In this document: positions 47,787 to 56,402 of the stretch, piece after piece
Layout: each line of letters begins with the position of its first letter
Numbering within the stretch: the stretch's first letter is position 1
Assembly (NCBI RefSeq): GCF_030733845.1
Contig: NZ_CP132311.1
Coordinates: 2,793,501-2,857,500 of the forward strand
Source of the DNA: Shinella zoogloeoides
GTDB taxonomy: Bacteria; Pseudomonadota; Alphaproteobacteria; Rhizobiales; Rhizobiaceae
Length of the DNA stretch: 64,000 nt
Reading direction: 5' to 3'
Notes under the pieces: model-generated
Told to the model about the DNA's origin: nothing
The model's input: the letters and a program-made list of their open reading frames with translations, nothing else
Database searches by the model: none
Program-made: the position numbers and the translations under genes

Positions 47787-48533
47787 TCAGGCATCGCCGG
47801 CCTTGCCCATCAGGGCGGAGAGATCGCGCGCGGCAAGATCGAGAATGTGGCGCGAGCAGGCCTCGGCCCGCGCCCCGTCGCGAAAGCGCAGCGCATCGAC
47901 AAGCTCGCGGTGCACGCCCAGCGCCTCGTCATGCCGGGCGGCCGCGCTGTTGGAGGCGTGCAGCGCATAGGACAGGGCAGCGTGGATGATCGAGGAGAGC
48001 TGATGGAAGACCTGGTTGTGACTGGCCTTCAGAAGCGTCTCATGGAAACGGGTATCGGCGCCGGTGAAGGCTTCGAGATCGCCCTCCGCCTCCGCCATCT
48101 CGTCGCAGGCGCGCTCCAGGTCCGCGATTTCCTGCGCCGTTGCCCGCTGGGCGGCGAGAAAGGCGGCGGCGGGCTCCACGGTGCGACGCGCCTCGAGGAT
48201 CGAGCCCAGGAGTTCGGCCGACAACACGTCCGGCCCCATCCATTCGAGGATCTGCGCGTCCAGCACGTTCCATTCCGAGCGGGCGCAGACGAGCGTGCCG
48301 ACTCGCGGGCGGCCACGCACGAGACCCTTGGTTTCCAGCACTTTCAGGGACTCGCGAACGACGGTGCGGCTGACCCCGTAGCTCTGGCAAAGGTCGCTTT
48401 CACGCGGCAAGACCGCGCCGGGCGCAAATCGCCCGCCGCAGATGTCCTTGCCGATCGCCGCCGTCACATTGTGGCGCACCCGCGGACGGCGCGACAGCGG
48501 CCGCTGCACATGCCTTTTTGCCTTTTCCGCCAC
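47787..48533 (-). CDS. GntR/FCD-family transcriptional regulator
   Basis: 248 residues from a GTG at 48533, which has GGAG seven bases upstream. The longer TTG start at 48563 would lie inside an operator-like palindrome and is less likely. The GntR winged helix (about 25-90) reads IGKDICGGRFAPGAVLPRES, SYGVSRTVVRESLKVLETKG and RPRVGTLV. The FCD ligand domain carries metal-site residues in LERACDEMAEAEGDLEAF, ADTRFHETLLKAS and HASNSAAARHDEALGVHREL. Regulators of this group sense sugar acids. The flanking dgoD and UxaA-type genes suggest that a galactonate- or altronate-type acid is the ligand. Confidence 0.9.
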   Translation of the reverse strand: MAEKAKRHVQRPLSRRPRVRHNVTAAIGKDICGGRFAPGAVLPRESDLCQSYGVSRTVVRESLKVLETKGLVRGRPRVGTLVCARSEWNVLDAQILEWMGPDVLSAELLGSILEARRTVEPAAAFLAAQRATAQEIADLERACDEMAEAEGDLEAFTGADTRFHETLLKASHNQVFHQLSSIIHAALSYALHASNSAAARHDEALGVHRELVDALRFRDGARAEACSRHILDLAARDLSALMGKAGDA

Positions 48534-48555
48534 GCCAATCTCCAATCTCAAATCA

Positions 48556-48582
48556 TCGTACAATTACGAAGCAATTATACGA
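48556..48582. promoter_or_regulatory. Operator-like palindrome upstream of the FCD regulator
   Basis: TCGTACAATT, seven bases, AATTATACGA: a 10-bp inverted repeat with one mismatch, in the divergent gap between the FCD regulator and the UxaA-type gene. The spacing and the GTAC/TAC core fit GntR-family sites and suggest autoregulation. Confidence 0.6.
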
Positions 48583-48638
48583 CAAATTAATGGGAAGAGC
48601 CATGCCTCCACCCCCAGTGCGGCGCATATTTCACAATA

Positions 48639-48665
48639 TTGACTTATGCTGACAAAGTGCATAAT
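48639..48665 (+). promoter_or_regulatory. Promoter and second inverted repeat before the UxaA-type gene
   Basis: TTGACT (48639-48644) and CATAAT (48660-48665), 15 bases apart, form a promoter. TTATGC and GCATAA (48644-48649, 48659-48664) form an inverted repeat lying across it, a good place for a repressor. Confidence 0.5.
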
Positions 48666-48691
48666 GCGCCGGTCCCAATCGAGGAGCCGCC

Positions 48692-50221
48692 ATGCTTGCC
48701 GATCTGCCCGCCGTGCTCGTGCTGAACCCGAAGGACAATGTCGGCGTGGCTCCCGCCAATGTGGATGCGGCGCGCGCGCTCGTGAACGGCGTTGCCGCCA
48801 TCGAGCGCATTCCGCGCGGGCACAAGGTGGCGATCGCGCCCATCGAAGAGGGCGCGCCGGTGCTGAAATACGGCCAGATCATCGGCTACGCGACACGGGC
48901 GATCCGCCCCGGCGAGCATGTGCACCTGCAGAACCTTGCCATCCTCGACGTCGAACTGAAGCACGATTTCTGCGCCGACAATGCCCCGCCCGTCATGGTG
49001 CCGGAGGCGGAGCGGCGCACCTTCGACGGCTACGACCGCGGCAACGGGCGCATCGGCACGCGCAACTATATCGGCATCCTCTCGACGGTGAACTGTTCCG
49101 CCACGGTCTCGCGCTACGTGGCCGAGCACTATGCCCGCAGGTTCCGCGAGGCAGGCCATGACAATATCGACGGCGTGGTGGCGCTCACCTATGGCGGCGG
49201 CTGTGCGCTGAACCTGAAATCCGAGGGCGGGCGCATCCTCACCCGCACCTTCAAGGGCTATGCCCGCAACCCGAATTTCGGCGGCATCCTGATGATCGGC
49301 CTCGGCTGCGAGACGTTTCAATACGGCCCGCTCGTCGAGGAGGCCGGACTGGAAGAGGGAAAGACCTTTCGCACGCTGATGATCCAGAACCAGGGCGGCA
49401 CGCGCAAGACCATCGAGGCGGCCTGCGCGATGATCGACGAGATGCTGCCGGATGTCGGCCGCATCCGCCGCACGCCGCAGCCGCTCTCCGGCATCAGGCT
49501 GGCGCTCGAATGCGGCGGCTCGGACGGCTATTCCGGAATATCCGCCAACCCGGCGCTCGGCGTGGCCTCCGACCTCCTCGTCAGGCAGGGCGCAACGACC
49601 GTGCTGTCCGAGACGCCGGAAATCTACGGCGCCGAGCACCTGTTGACCCGCCGGGCCGCCCGGCCGGACATCGCCCAAAAGCTGCTCGCCCGCATCGACT
49701 GGTGGCGGGACTATACGGCGAAGAACGATGCCGAGCTCAACAACAACCCCTCGCACGGCAACAAGGCCGGTGGGCTCACGACCATCCTCGAGAAATCGCT
49801 CGGCGCGGTCGCCAAGGGCGGCTCCATGCCGCTCAACGCCGTCTACGAATATGCCGAGGAGGTGACGGAACGGGGCTTCGTCTTCATGGACACGCCCGGC
49901 TACGACCCCGCCGCCGTGACCGGCCAGATCGCCGGCGGCTGCAACCTCGTCGCCTTCACCACCGGCCGCGGCTCGGTCTCCGGCTACAAGCCCGCGCCCT
50001 GCATCAAGATCGCCACCAACACGCCGATGTACGAGCACATCAGGGAGGACATGGACATCAATTGCGGCACGATCGTCGACGGCACCGAGACGATCGAGGA
50101 GGCCGGCCGGCGCATCTTCGAATTCGTCATCGAGACCGCCTCCGGCCGCAAGACGGCAAGCGAGGCCTTCGACTACGGCGACAACGAATTCGTGCCCTGG
50201 CAGGTCGGCGCGATCACCTGA
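48692..50221 (+). CDS. UxaA/GarD-family sugar-acid dehydratase
   Basis: 509 residues. The N-terminal SAF domain (about 10-85: HKVAIAPIEEGAPVLKYGQI, then IGYATRAIRPGEHVHLQN) is followed by the dehydratase domain. Its motifs are DGYDRGNGRIGTRNYIGI, VALTYGGGCALN, GLGCETFQYGP, LALECGGSDGYSGISANPA, FMDTPGYDPAAVTGQIAGGC and TTGRGSVSGYKPAPCIKIATN. The full-length fusion is typical of altronate (UxaA) and galactarate (GarD) dehydratases, which act on hexuronic or aldaric acids and need ferrous iron. The exact substrate is open. It is divergent from a sugar-acid-type FCD regulator with operator palindromes between them. The VOC gene abuts it convergently. Confidence 0.88.
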   Translation: MLADLPAVLVLNPKDNVGVAPANVDAARALVNGVAAIERIPRGHKVAIAPIEEGAPVLKYGQIIGYATRAIRPGEHVHLQNLAILDVELKHDFCADNAPPVMVPEAERRTFDGYDRGNGRIGTRNYIGILSTVNCSATVSRYVAEHYARRFREAGHDNIDGVVALTYGGGCALNLKSEGGRILTRTFKGYARNPNFGGILMIGLGCETFQYGPLVEEAGLEEGKTFRTLMIQNQGGTRKTIEAACAMIDEMLPDVGRIRRTPQPLSGIRLALECGGSDGYSGISANPALGVASDLLVRQGATTVLSETPEIYGAEHLLTRRAARPDIAQKLLARIDWWRDYTAKNDAELNNNPSHGNKAGGLTTILEKSLGAVAKGGSMPLNAVYEYAEEVTERGFVFMDTPGYDPAAVTGQIAGGCNLVAFTTGRGSVSGYKPAPCIKIATNTPMYEHIREDMDINCGTIVDGTETIEEAGRRIFEFVIETASGRKTASEAFDYGDNEFVPWQVGAIT

Positions 50222-50575
50222 TCAGCGCGTGTGCATGACGATGTTGACGAGCGCGCCGGCCGGATCGCGCACGAAGAAGCGCCGGACGCCCCACGGCTCG
50301 TCCGCCGGACCGTATTCGACCGGATAGCCCCCCTCAAGAACGGCCCGGTACACCGCCTCCACGTCGTCCACTTCGACCGAAAGCCCCGGCACCGGCGTGC
50401 CCGATCCGCCCTCGGAGGCGAAGCTGACCTGCAGGGGCATGGTGCCGTCCGTGCCGTAGGTGGCGATCCAGCCGTGATCCATCAGAAGCTCGAGCCCCAG
50501 CACTTCGCGGTAGAAGCGGGCGACGACGGCGGGGTCCGCCGTCTCGACATTCGCGACGATGCGTTTGACTTTCAT
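50222..50575 (-). CDS. VOC-family (glyoxalase/bleomycin-resistance) protein
   Basis: 117 residues from the ATG at 50575 behind an AGGAGG site; the upstream open frame overlaps the next gene and is not used. It is a single vicinal-oxygen-chelate fold: KVKRIVANVETADPAVVARF, YREVLGLELLMDHGWIATYG, and the closing RFFVRDPAGALVNIVMH. Such proteins can be dioxygenases, isomerases or simple binders. It is 10 bases downstream of the tandem-HTH GntR gene on the same strand and is probably cotranscribed. The substrate is unknown. Confidence 0.85.
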   Translation of the reverse strand: MKVKRIVANVETADPAVVARFYREVLGLELLMDHGWIATYGTDGTMPLQVSFASEGGSGTPVPGLSVEVDDVEAVYRAVLEGGYPVEYGPADEPWGVRRFFVRDPAGALVNIVMHTR

Positions 50576-50585
50576 GGCAACCTCC

Positions 50586-51635
50586 TCAGCGCGTGACGGG
50601 CGCGGCATAGGCGGGCACGGCGGGCCGATGCGCTTCGCGCAGCTCCGCGACACGCCCGATGACCTTGGGCAGGGACACGACGATATGATGGCGCAGCGTT
50701 TCGGCCGCCCGGGCGCCGTCGTCCACGTCGAGCGCCCTGAACACCGCCAGGTGCTCGGCGATGAACGGCTCGTCGGCGGGCATGCGATGCGAAACGCCGA
50801 TGATGTGCTTGCTGACATTCAGCGTGAATTGGGCGCGGCGCAGCGCGATCAGCAGCTCCCGGTTCAGACAGTAGCCGAGACAGGTGATGTGCAGGTCGGT
50901 TTCGAGGTCGTCCATCGCCTTCACCGTGAGATGCGGATAGACCGCCAGCGCCTCCTCCAGCCGCGCCGTCATCGCACGGCGCTCGGCCGGCGGAATGAAG
51001 GGTGCGGCCTGGACGATCGCCAGCGGTTCCAGCGCGGCGCGGATATCGTGCAGGTCGCGCATGCGCTGCTCATCGAGCGGCACGAGCGTCCAGCGCATGC
51101 GCTCGTCCTTCTCCACGATGCCGTAGGCTTCGAGCCGGGTCAGCGCATCGCGCGCCACCTGCCGGCCGACGCCGCGGTCGCGCGCCAGTTCCACCTCGTT
51201 GATCCGGTGCCGGCCGAAGACGGAAAGGTGCACCATCTCCCGCTCCAGGCCCTCGTAGATCGCCTCCCAGGCCGGCGCCTTGCGCAGGCCGGGCGCCTCC
51301 TCGTCGAGGCCGAGCATCTCCGCCGTCAGCGCCACGCGCTTCGGCCCGCTGCGTCCCTGCCCGACCAGAAAGCCGCGTCCGTCGAACCGCCGGATCGTGC
51401 CCGCCGCCTCCAGCAGCGCGAAGGCCTGGCGCACGGGCGTGCGCGTCGAGGCAAACAGGCCCGCCACGGGGCCTTCCAGCAGCAGCGCGCCCTTGGGCAG
51501 GCGGCCGGTGGCTGCGGCATCGGCCAGCACATCGCGGATGCGCAGGTAGAGCGGGCTCTTGTCGAGCGCCGCTTCGGCGCCCGGCGCGCCCATATCTGCC
51601 AAGACCTGACCCGTTCCGTTCATGGCGCGGACCAT
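50586..51635 (-). CDS. GntR-like regulator with two winged helices and FCD domain
   Basis: 349 residues from the ATG at 51635; TTG at 51659 and ATG at 51623 are alternative starts, and none has a clear ribosome site. The first winged helix (about 27-92) reads [39 protein letters not shown] and FDGRGFLVG. The second, unrelated in detail (about 122-185), reads [39 protein letters not shown] and [11 protein letters not shown]. An FCD-type helical ligand domain follows, with [32 protein letters not shown] and [13 protein letters not shown]. Classical FCD regulators have one HTH, so this is an atypical layout. It is divergent from ilvD and next to the VOC gene. Confidence 0.82.
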   Translation of the reverse strand: MVRAMNGTGQVLADMGAPGAEAALDKSPLYLRIRDVLADAAATGRLPKGALLLEGPVAGLFASTRTPVRQAFALLEAAGTIRRFDGRGFLVGQGRSGPKRVALTAEMLGLDEEAPGLRKAPAWEAIYEGLEREMVHLSVFGRHRINEVELARDRGVGRQVARDALTRLEAYGIVEKDERMRWTLVPLDEQRMRDLHDIRAALEPLAIVQAAPFIPPAERRAMTARLEEALAVYPHLTVKAMDDLETDLHITCLGYCLNRELLIALRRAQFTLNVSKHIIGVSHRMPADEPFIAEHLAVFRALDVDDGARAAETLRHHIVVSLPKVIGRVAELREAHRPAVPAYAAPVTR

Positions 51636-51829
51636 GGCATGAATGGCTTGTGCCGACAACGGTCATGTCCAGCCGTAGCGCCAGCAAGGAAATTGCGCCA
51701 CGTCGTCAAAAAATCGTCATTCCTTTCGTGACGCGCGGGGCGTTTTGCGCTAGGGAACCCTGCAAAGGCTCGCAATCCGGCCCCTCCAGGGCCATATGTG
51801 AACCAGGTCCGACGTCAAGGAAGAGAACC

Positions 51830-53665
51830 ATGCCCGCATATCGCTCCCGAACCACCACCCACGGCCGCAACATGGCCGGTGCCCGCGGCCTCTGGCGCGC
51901 GACCGGCATGAAGGATTCGGATTTCGGCAAGCCGATCATTGCGGTGGTGAACTCCTTTACCCAGTTCGTGCCCGGCCACGTGCACCTGAAGGATCTCGGC
52001 CAGCTCGTCGCGCGCGAGATCGAGGCTGCCGGCGGCGTCGCCAAGGAATTCAACACGATCGCCGTCGACGACGGCATCGCCATGGGCCATGACGGCATGC
52101 TCTATTCGCTGCCGTCGCGCGAGATCATCGCCGACAGCGTCGAGTACATGGTCAATGCGCATTGCGCCGACGCCATGGTCTGCATCTCGAACTGCGACAA
52201 GATCACGCCCGGCATGCTGAATGCCGCAATGCGCCTCAACATCCCCGCCGTCTTCGTCTCAGGCGGCCCGATGGAAGCCGGCAAGGTCGTGCTGCACGGC
52301 AAGACCCACGCGCTCGACCTCGTCGACGCCATGGTCGCCGCTGCCGACGACAAGATGTCCGACGAGGACGTCAAGGCCATCGAGCGCTCGGCCTGCCCGA
52401 CCTGCGGCTCCTGCTCGGGCATGTTCACCGCCAACTCGATGAACTGTCTGACCGAGGCCCTCGGCCTGTCGCTGCCCGGCAACGGCTCGACGCTGGCGAC
52501 CCATGCCGACCGCAAGCGCCTCTTCGTCGAGGCCGGCCACCTCATCGTCGACCTCGCCCGCCGCTACTACGAACAGGACGACACCAGCATCCTGCCGCGC
52601 TCGGTCGCCAACAAGCGGGCCTTCGAGAACGCCATGTCGCTCGACATCGCGATGGGCGGCTCGACCAACACGGTGCTGCACATCCTTGCCGCCGCCTATG
52701 AAGGCGGCATCGATTTCGACCTCGACGACATCGACGAGCTGTCGCGCCGGGTGCCGTGCCTTTCCAAGGTCGCGCCCGCCAAGGCCGACGTCCACATGGA
52801 AGACGTGCACCGGGCCGGCGGCATCATGCGCATCCTCGGGGAGCTCGACCGTGGCGGCCTGCTCCATCGCGACACGCCGACCGTGCATGCCGAGACGCTG
52901 GGCCACGCCATCGACCGCTGGGACATCACCCGCACCAACAGCGAGACCGTGCGCACCTTCTTCCGCGCCGCGCCAGGCGGCATCCCGACCCAGGTCGCCT
53001 TCAGCCAGGAAGCCCGTTGGGACGACCTCGACACCGACGGCGAGAACGGCGTCATCCGCTCCGTCGAGCATCCTTTCTCCAAGGACGGCGGCCTTGCCGT
53101 GCTCTCAGGCAACATCGCGCTCGACGGCTGCATCGTGAAGACCGCCGGCGTCGATGAATCCATCCTGAAGTTCTCCGGCCCCGCCGTCGTCTTCGAAAGC
53201 CAGGACGCGGCCGTCAAGGGCATCCTCGGCAACGAGGTGAAGGCCGGCGACGTCGTCGTCATCCGCTACGAAGGCCCGAAGGGCGGCCCCGGCATGCAGG
53301 AAATGCTCTACCCAACGAGCTACTTGAAGTCGAAGGGCCTCGGCAAGGCCTGCGCGCTGATCACCGACGGCCGCTTCTCCGGCGGCACGTCCGGCCTTTC
53401 GATCGGCCATGCCTCGCCGGAAGCGGCGCAGGGCGGCGCCATCGGCCTTGTGCGCCAGGGCGACCTCATCGAGATCGACATCCCGAACCGTACGATCAAC
53501 CTCGCGGTTTCCGAGGACGAGCTTGCCGCCCGTCGCGCCGAACAGGACAAGCTCGGCTGGAAGCCGGCCGCACCGCGCAAGCGCAATGTCACGACGGCGC
53601 TGAAGGCCTATGCCGCCTTCGCCGCCAGCGCCGACAAGGGCGCCGTGCGCATCCTGCCGGAATGA
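51830..53665 (+). CDS. ilvD: Dihydroxy-acid dehydratase
   Basis: 611 residues from the ATG at 51830, behind AAGGAAG. It dehydrates dihydroxyisovalerate and dihydroxymethylvalerate to the 2-oxo acids in branched-chain amino acid synthesis. Iron-sulfur cysteines lie in [13 protein letters not shown] and in [19 protein letters not shown]. Others are [15 protein letters not shown], the metal-binding region and the C-terminal [20 protein letters not shown] with the catalytic Ser. Length and motifs match the 2Fe-2S/4Fe-4S IlvD of proteobacteria rather than a sugar-acid dehydratase. No other ilv genes are nearby. Confidence 0.95.
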   Translation: MPAYRSRTTTHGRNMAGARGLWRATGMKDSDFGKPIIAVVNSFTQFVPGHVHLKDLGQLVAREIEAAGGVAKEFNTIAVDDGIAMGHDGMLYSLPSREIIADSVEYMVNAHCADAMVCISNCDKITPGMLNAAMRLNIPAVFVSGGPMEAGKVVLHGKTHALDLVDAMVAAADDKMSDEDVKAIERSACPTCGSCSGMFTANSMNCLTEALGLSLPGNGSTLATHADRKRLFVEAGHLIVDLARRYYEQDDTSILPRSVANKRAFENAMSLDIAMGGSTNTVLHILAAAYEGGIDFDLDDIDELSRRVPCLSKVAPAKADVHMEDVHRAGGIMRILGELDRGGLLHRDTPTVHAETLGHAIDRWDITRTNSETVRTFFRAAPGGIPTQVAFSQEARWDDLDTDGENGVIRSVEHPFSKDGGLAVLSGNIALDGCIVKTAGVDESILKFSGPAVVFESQDAAVKGILGNEVKAGDVVVIRYEGPKGGPGMQEMLYPTSYLKSKGLGKACALITDGRFSGGTSGLSIGHASPEAAQGGAIGLVRQGDLIEIDIPNRTINLAVSEDELAARRAEQDKLGWKPAAPRKRNVTTALKAYAAFAASADKGAVRILPE

Positions 53666-53672
53666 TGTTCAA

Positions 53673-53700
53673 CCGGGCGCGCACGATCCTGCGCGCCCGG
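53673..53700. terminator. GC-rich hairpin between ilvD and the GFA gene
   Basis: CCGGGCGCGC, eight bases, GCGCGCCCGG: a perfect 10-bp stem in the 43-base gap between convergent genes. It has no T-run, so it is a weak or factor-assisted terminator. Confidence 0.5.
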
Positions 53701-53708
53701 CCGCATCC

Positions 53709-54113
53709 TCAAAGGTGGCGCGTCTCGGCCGGCGTATTCCACCACGCATTGTTTCGCCCGTCGAAATACTGGATCGGCAACTCCGCCAGTTCGCTGTGCT
53801 CGATATCATCTAGGCAGGCGACGTTGATCGAGACGTAATCCCCGCCGATTGCCTCGATATAGCCATTTCCGAAAGGCGAGACCCCGCAATTCCTGCAGAA
53901 GCGGTGATGCCCGCTCATCGTGCCGAACTGGTAGTCGGCAAGGTCGGCCTCGTCGCATTGCAGGCGAAAGGCATCCGGCTTGATCTGCGCGCCCCAATAC
54001 CGCTTCTTCGAGCAGATCGAGCAATTGCAGCGCCCCGTGCCCGCCTCGAGGTCGATATCCGCCTCGTAACGGATCTTCCCGCAGTGGCAACTTCCCTTGT
54101 ACGTCTTCAGCAT
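53709..54113 (-). CDS. GFA-domain protein (CENP-V/GFA family)
   Basis: 134 residues. Zinc-binding cysteines are in the family positions: [28 protein letters not shown], and [14 protein letters not shown]. The family includes glutathione-dependent formaldehyde-activating enzyme homologues, but most members have no confirmed activity. It is divergent from a MarR regulator across two copies of a TGACA-N6-TGTCA type palindrome, so it is the probable target of that regulator. Confidence 0.88.
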   Translation of the reverse strand: MLKTYKGSCHCGKIRYEADIDLEAGTGRCNCSICSKKRYWGAQIKPDAFRLQCDEADLADYQFGTMSGHHRFCRNCGVSPFGNGYIEAIGGDYVSINVACLDDIEHSELAELPIQYFDGRNNAWWNTPAETRHL

Positions 54114-54148
54114 GCGGTCTCTCCTCGCTTGCGCCGTCAGGCCTTAAA

Positions 54149-54164
54149 TGACAATATATTGTCA
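54149..54164. promoter_or_regulatory. MarR-type operator, copy 1
   Basis: Perfect 16-base palindrome TGACAATA-TATTGTCA in the divergent gap between the GFA and MarR genes. Confidence 0.75.
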
Positions 54165-54181
54165 AATTCACCTTCGCAAAA

Positions 54182-54197
54182 TGACAGCATGTTGTCA
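54182..54197. promoter_or_regulatory. MarR-type operator, copy 2
   Basis: TGACAGCA-TGTTGTCA, one mismatch from perfect, three bases before the marR start codon. With the first copy it would let the regulator control both divergent genes. Confidence 0.7.
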
Positions 54198-54199
54198 AT

Positions 54200-54661
54200 A
54201 TGAATCCTGACCGTACCCCCGCCGGCGATGCCTTTGCCACCCTCGCCATTTCCGTCCTGCGCCTCGCCGGACATTTGCAGACGGCGGGCGACGCGCTCGC
54301 CAGGCCCGTCGGCCAGACCAGCGCCCGCTGGCAGGTGCTCGCCGCCGCCGACCACGCGCCGATGTCCGTCGCCGATGCCGGCCGGGCGCTCGGCATGACG
54401 CGGCAGGGCGTGCAGCGCGTCGCCGACCTGCTGGAGAAGGACGGGCTCATCGCCTATGCCGAGAACCCCGCCCACCAGCGGGCGAAGCTGATGGTGCTGA
54501 CGGACGCGGGCAAGGCGGCACTCGGCGCCATAAGGGCGCGGCAGGCGGTATGGGCCAATGCGCTCGGCGAAGTCGTCGGGGAAAACGACATTCGCCAGGC
54601 AACCGAAACCGTCATCGCCGCGTTACAGGCCGTTGAGAAACTGCCGATATCGGAGCGCTGA
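54200..54661 (+). CDS. MarR-family transcriptional regulator
   Basis: 153 residues. The winged helix sits in the middle: SARWQVLAAADHAPMSVADA, GRALGMTRQGVQRVADLLEK, DGLIAYAENPAHQRAKLMVL. Dimerisation helices flank it (SVLRLAGHLQTAGDALARPV; GEVVGENDIRQATETVIAAL). It would bind the two palindromes in the divergent gap and repress itself and the GFA gene; the ligand is unknown. DUF899 and VOC genes follow on the same strand, possibly part of the same regulon. Confidence 0.9.
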   Translation: MNPDRTPAGDAFATLAISVLRLAGHLQTAGDALARPVGQTSARWQVLAAADHAPMSVADAGRALGMTRQGVQRVADLLEKDGLIAYAENPAHQRAKLMVLTDAGKAALGAIRARQAVWANALGEVVGENDIRQATETVIAALQAVEKLPISER

Positions 54662-54743
54662 CCTCGGCCGGCATTTTTGACATGGGCAGGAAATGTTGAT
54701 ACCAACTCATATGTCGAAAGCCCGTGAAAGAGGAGTTCCGAGC

Positions 54744-55478
54744 ATGAGACCGAACCACGAAATCGTCACCCGGCAGGAATGGCTGGATGCCCGCAAGGCG
54801 CTGCTGTCGCTGGAGAAGGAAGAAACGAAGCTGCGCGACAAGGTGCGCGCCGAGCGCCTCGCCTTACCTTGGGTCAAGGTCGAGAAAACCTATACGTTCG
54901 ATACGCCCGAAGGCCGCAAGACGCTGGCGGAACTGTTCGACGGCCGTAGCCAGCTCATCGTCTATCACTTCATGTACGGTCCCGACTGGGACGCCGGATG
55001 CTCCGGCTGCTCGTTCATGGCCGACCATATCGACGGCATGCTGCCGCACCTCAACAACCACGACGTGACGATGATCGCCGTGTCCCGCGCGCCGCTTGAA
55101 AAGCTGGAAGCCTACAGGAAGCGCATGAACTGGTGTTTCCCCTGGGTGTCGTCCCACGACAGCGACTTCAACTTCGACTATCATGTCTCCTTCACCAAGG
55201 AGGAACTGGCCAGCGGCAAGGTCATGTACAATTACCGCGAGACGGATGCGGCCGATGCGCATGACGAACTTCCCGGCCTCAGCGCCTTCTTCAAGGACGA
55301 GGACGGCACCGTCTACCATACCTACTCCGACTATGCCCGCGGCGGAGAAGAAGCGCTCGGCACGCTGATGATCCTCGACCGCGCGCCGAAAGGCCGCAAC
55401 GAAACCGGCACGCTCAGCTTCGTCAAGCGCAAGGACGAATATGCGCAGCCGCCCAAGGCACATTCCTGCTGCGACTGA
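54744..55478 (+). CDS. DUF899 thioredoxin-like family protein
   Basis: 244 residues from the ATG at 54744, with an AGAGGAG site; an earlier ATG at 54693 is less well placed. Features of DUF899: VTRQEWLDARKALLSLEKEE, LPWVKVEKTYTFDTPEGRKT, LIVYHFMYGPDWDAGCSGCS (CxxC), HLNNHDVTMIAVSRAPLEKL and a C-terminal cysteine pair (AHSCCD). The fold is thioredoxin-like, and the reaction is unknown. It lies 29 bases before the VOC gene; both are probably cotranscribed. Confidence 0.88.
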   Translation: MRPNHEIVTRQEWLDARKALLSLEKEETKLRDKVRAERLALPWVKVEKTYTFDTPEGRKTLAELFDGRSQLIVYHFMYGPDWDAGCSGCSFMADHIDGMLPHLNNHDVTMIAVSRAPLEKLEAYRKRMNWCFPWVSSHDSDFNFDYHVSFTKEELASGKVMYNYRETDAADAHDELPGLSAFFKDEDGTVYHTYSDYARGGEEALGTLMILDRAPKGRNETGTLSFVKRKDEYAQPPKAHSCCD

Positions 55479-55507
55479 ACCAGCCAACCCTTGAAGGGAG
55501 CACCCGC

Positions 55508-56284
55508 ATGCACAAGGATTACGGAAAGTTCTGCTGGTACGAACTGATGACGCCGGACGTGCCCGCCGCCGAACGCTTCTATGCATCGGTCGTCGGCTGG
55601 TCGATGCGCGATTCCGGCATGCCGGACATGAACTATACCCTCGCCTATGCCGGCGAGGGCCAGGTGGCGGGATTGATGACGGTCCCCTCGCAGGACGAGG
55701 GCATGCCGCCGATGTGGATCGGCTACATCTTCACCGACCGGATCGAGGACACGCTGAAAGACATCGAGGGGAACGGCGGCACGGTCTACCGCCAGCCGCA
55801 GGACATTCCCGGCATCGGCCGCTTCGCCGTCGCCGCCGATCCGCACGGCGCGATCTTCTCGCTCTTCAGCACCGAGGACGAGAGCCCCGCGCCGCCCGAC
55901 ATGATGACGCCGGGCCATATCGGCTGGAACGAGCTGATGGCCGGCGATCTCGACACCGCCTGGGACTTCTACGCGAAGACTTTCGGCTGGACGAAGGACC
56001 GGGCCATCGACATGTCCGAAACCGGCATGGGCACGTACCAGACGTTCGCCGTGCGCGGCGGCAATGCCATCGGCGGCATGATGACGAACCCCGCCGGCAC
56101 GCAGATGCCGCCCGCCTGGGGCTATTACTTCGTCGTCCAGGGTCTGGATGCGGCGGCAAAACGCGTCACGGACGGCGGCGGCAGCATTCTGATGGAACCG
56201 ATGGAGGTGCCCGGCGGCGCCTGGATCATCAACTGCGTCGATCCGCAGGGCGCCCAGTTCTCGCTCGTCGCCGACAAACGCTGA
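55508..56284 (+). CDS. Two-domain VOC-family protein
   Basis: 258 residues with two vicinal-oxygen-chelate modules: the first begins KFCWYELMTPDVPAAERFYA and ends DPHGAIFSLF; the second begins IGWNELMAGDLDTAWDFYAK and ends DPQGAQFSLVA. This layout matches the YdfO/glyoxalase-like 27 kDa antigen Cfp30B family. It may bind a small molecule as an intramolecular dimer; the substrate is unknown. It follows the DUF899 gene directly. Confidence 0.87.
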   Translation: MHKDYGKFCWYELMTPDVPAAERFYASVVGWSMRDSGMPDMNYTLAYAGEGQVAGLMTVPSQDEGMPPMWIGYIFTDRIEDTLKDIEGNGGTVYRQPQDIPGIGRFAVAADPHGAIFSLFSTEDESPAPPDMMTPGHIGWNELMAGDLDTAWDFYAKTFGWTKDRAIDMSETGMGTYQTFAVRGGNAIGGMMTNPAGTQMPPAWGYYFVVQGLDAAAKRVTDGGGSILMEPMEVPGGAWIINCVDPQGAQFSLVADKR

Positions 56285-56402
56285 AGACCGTGCGGGGGGC
56301 TGCGCGCACCCCGCGCCATTCCCCGCTTGCAATCTCTCTTCGCATTGCACAAACTCCCCTCGATGACGGCAGAAGACCGTCACCGAGGGGATCAGTAAGC
56401 GC

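Noticed and set aside
48534-48563. Longer start (TTG at 48563) for the FCD regulator
   Set aside because: It would overlap the operator-like palindrome, and the GTG at 48533 has a better ribosome site.
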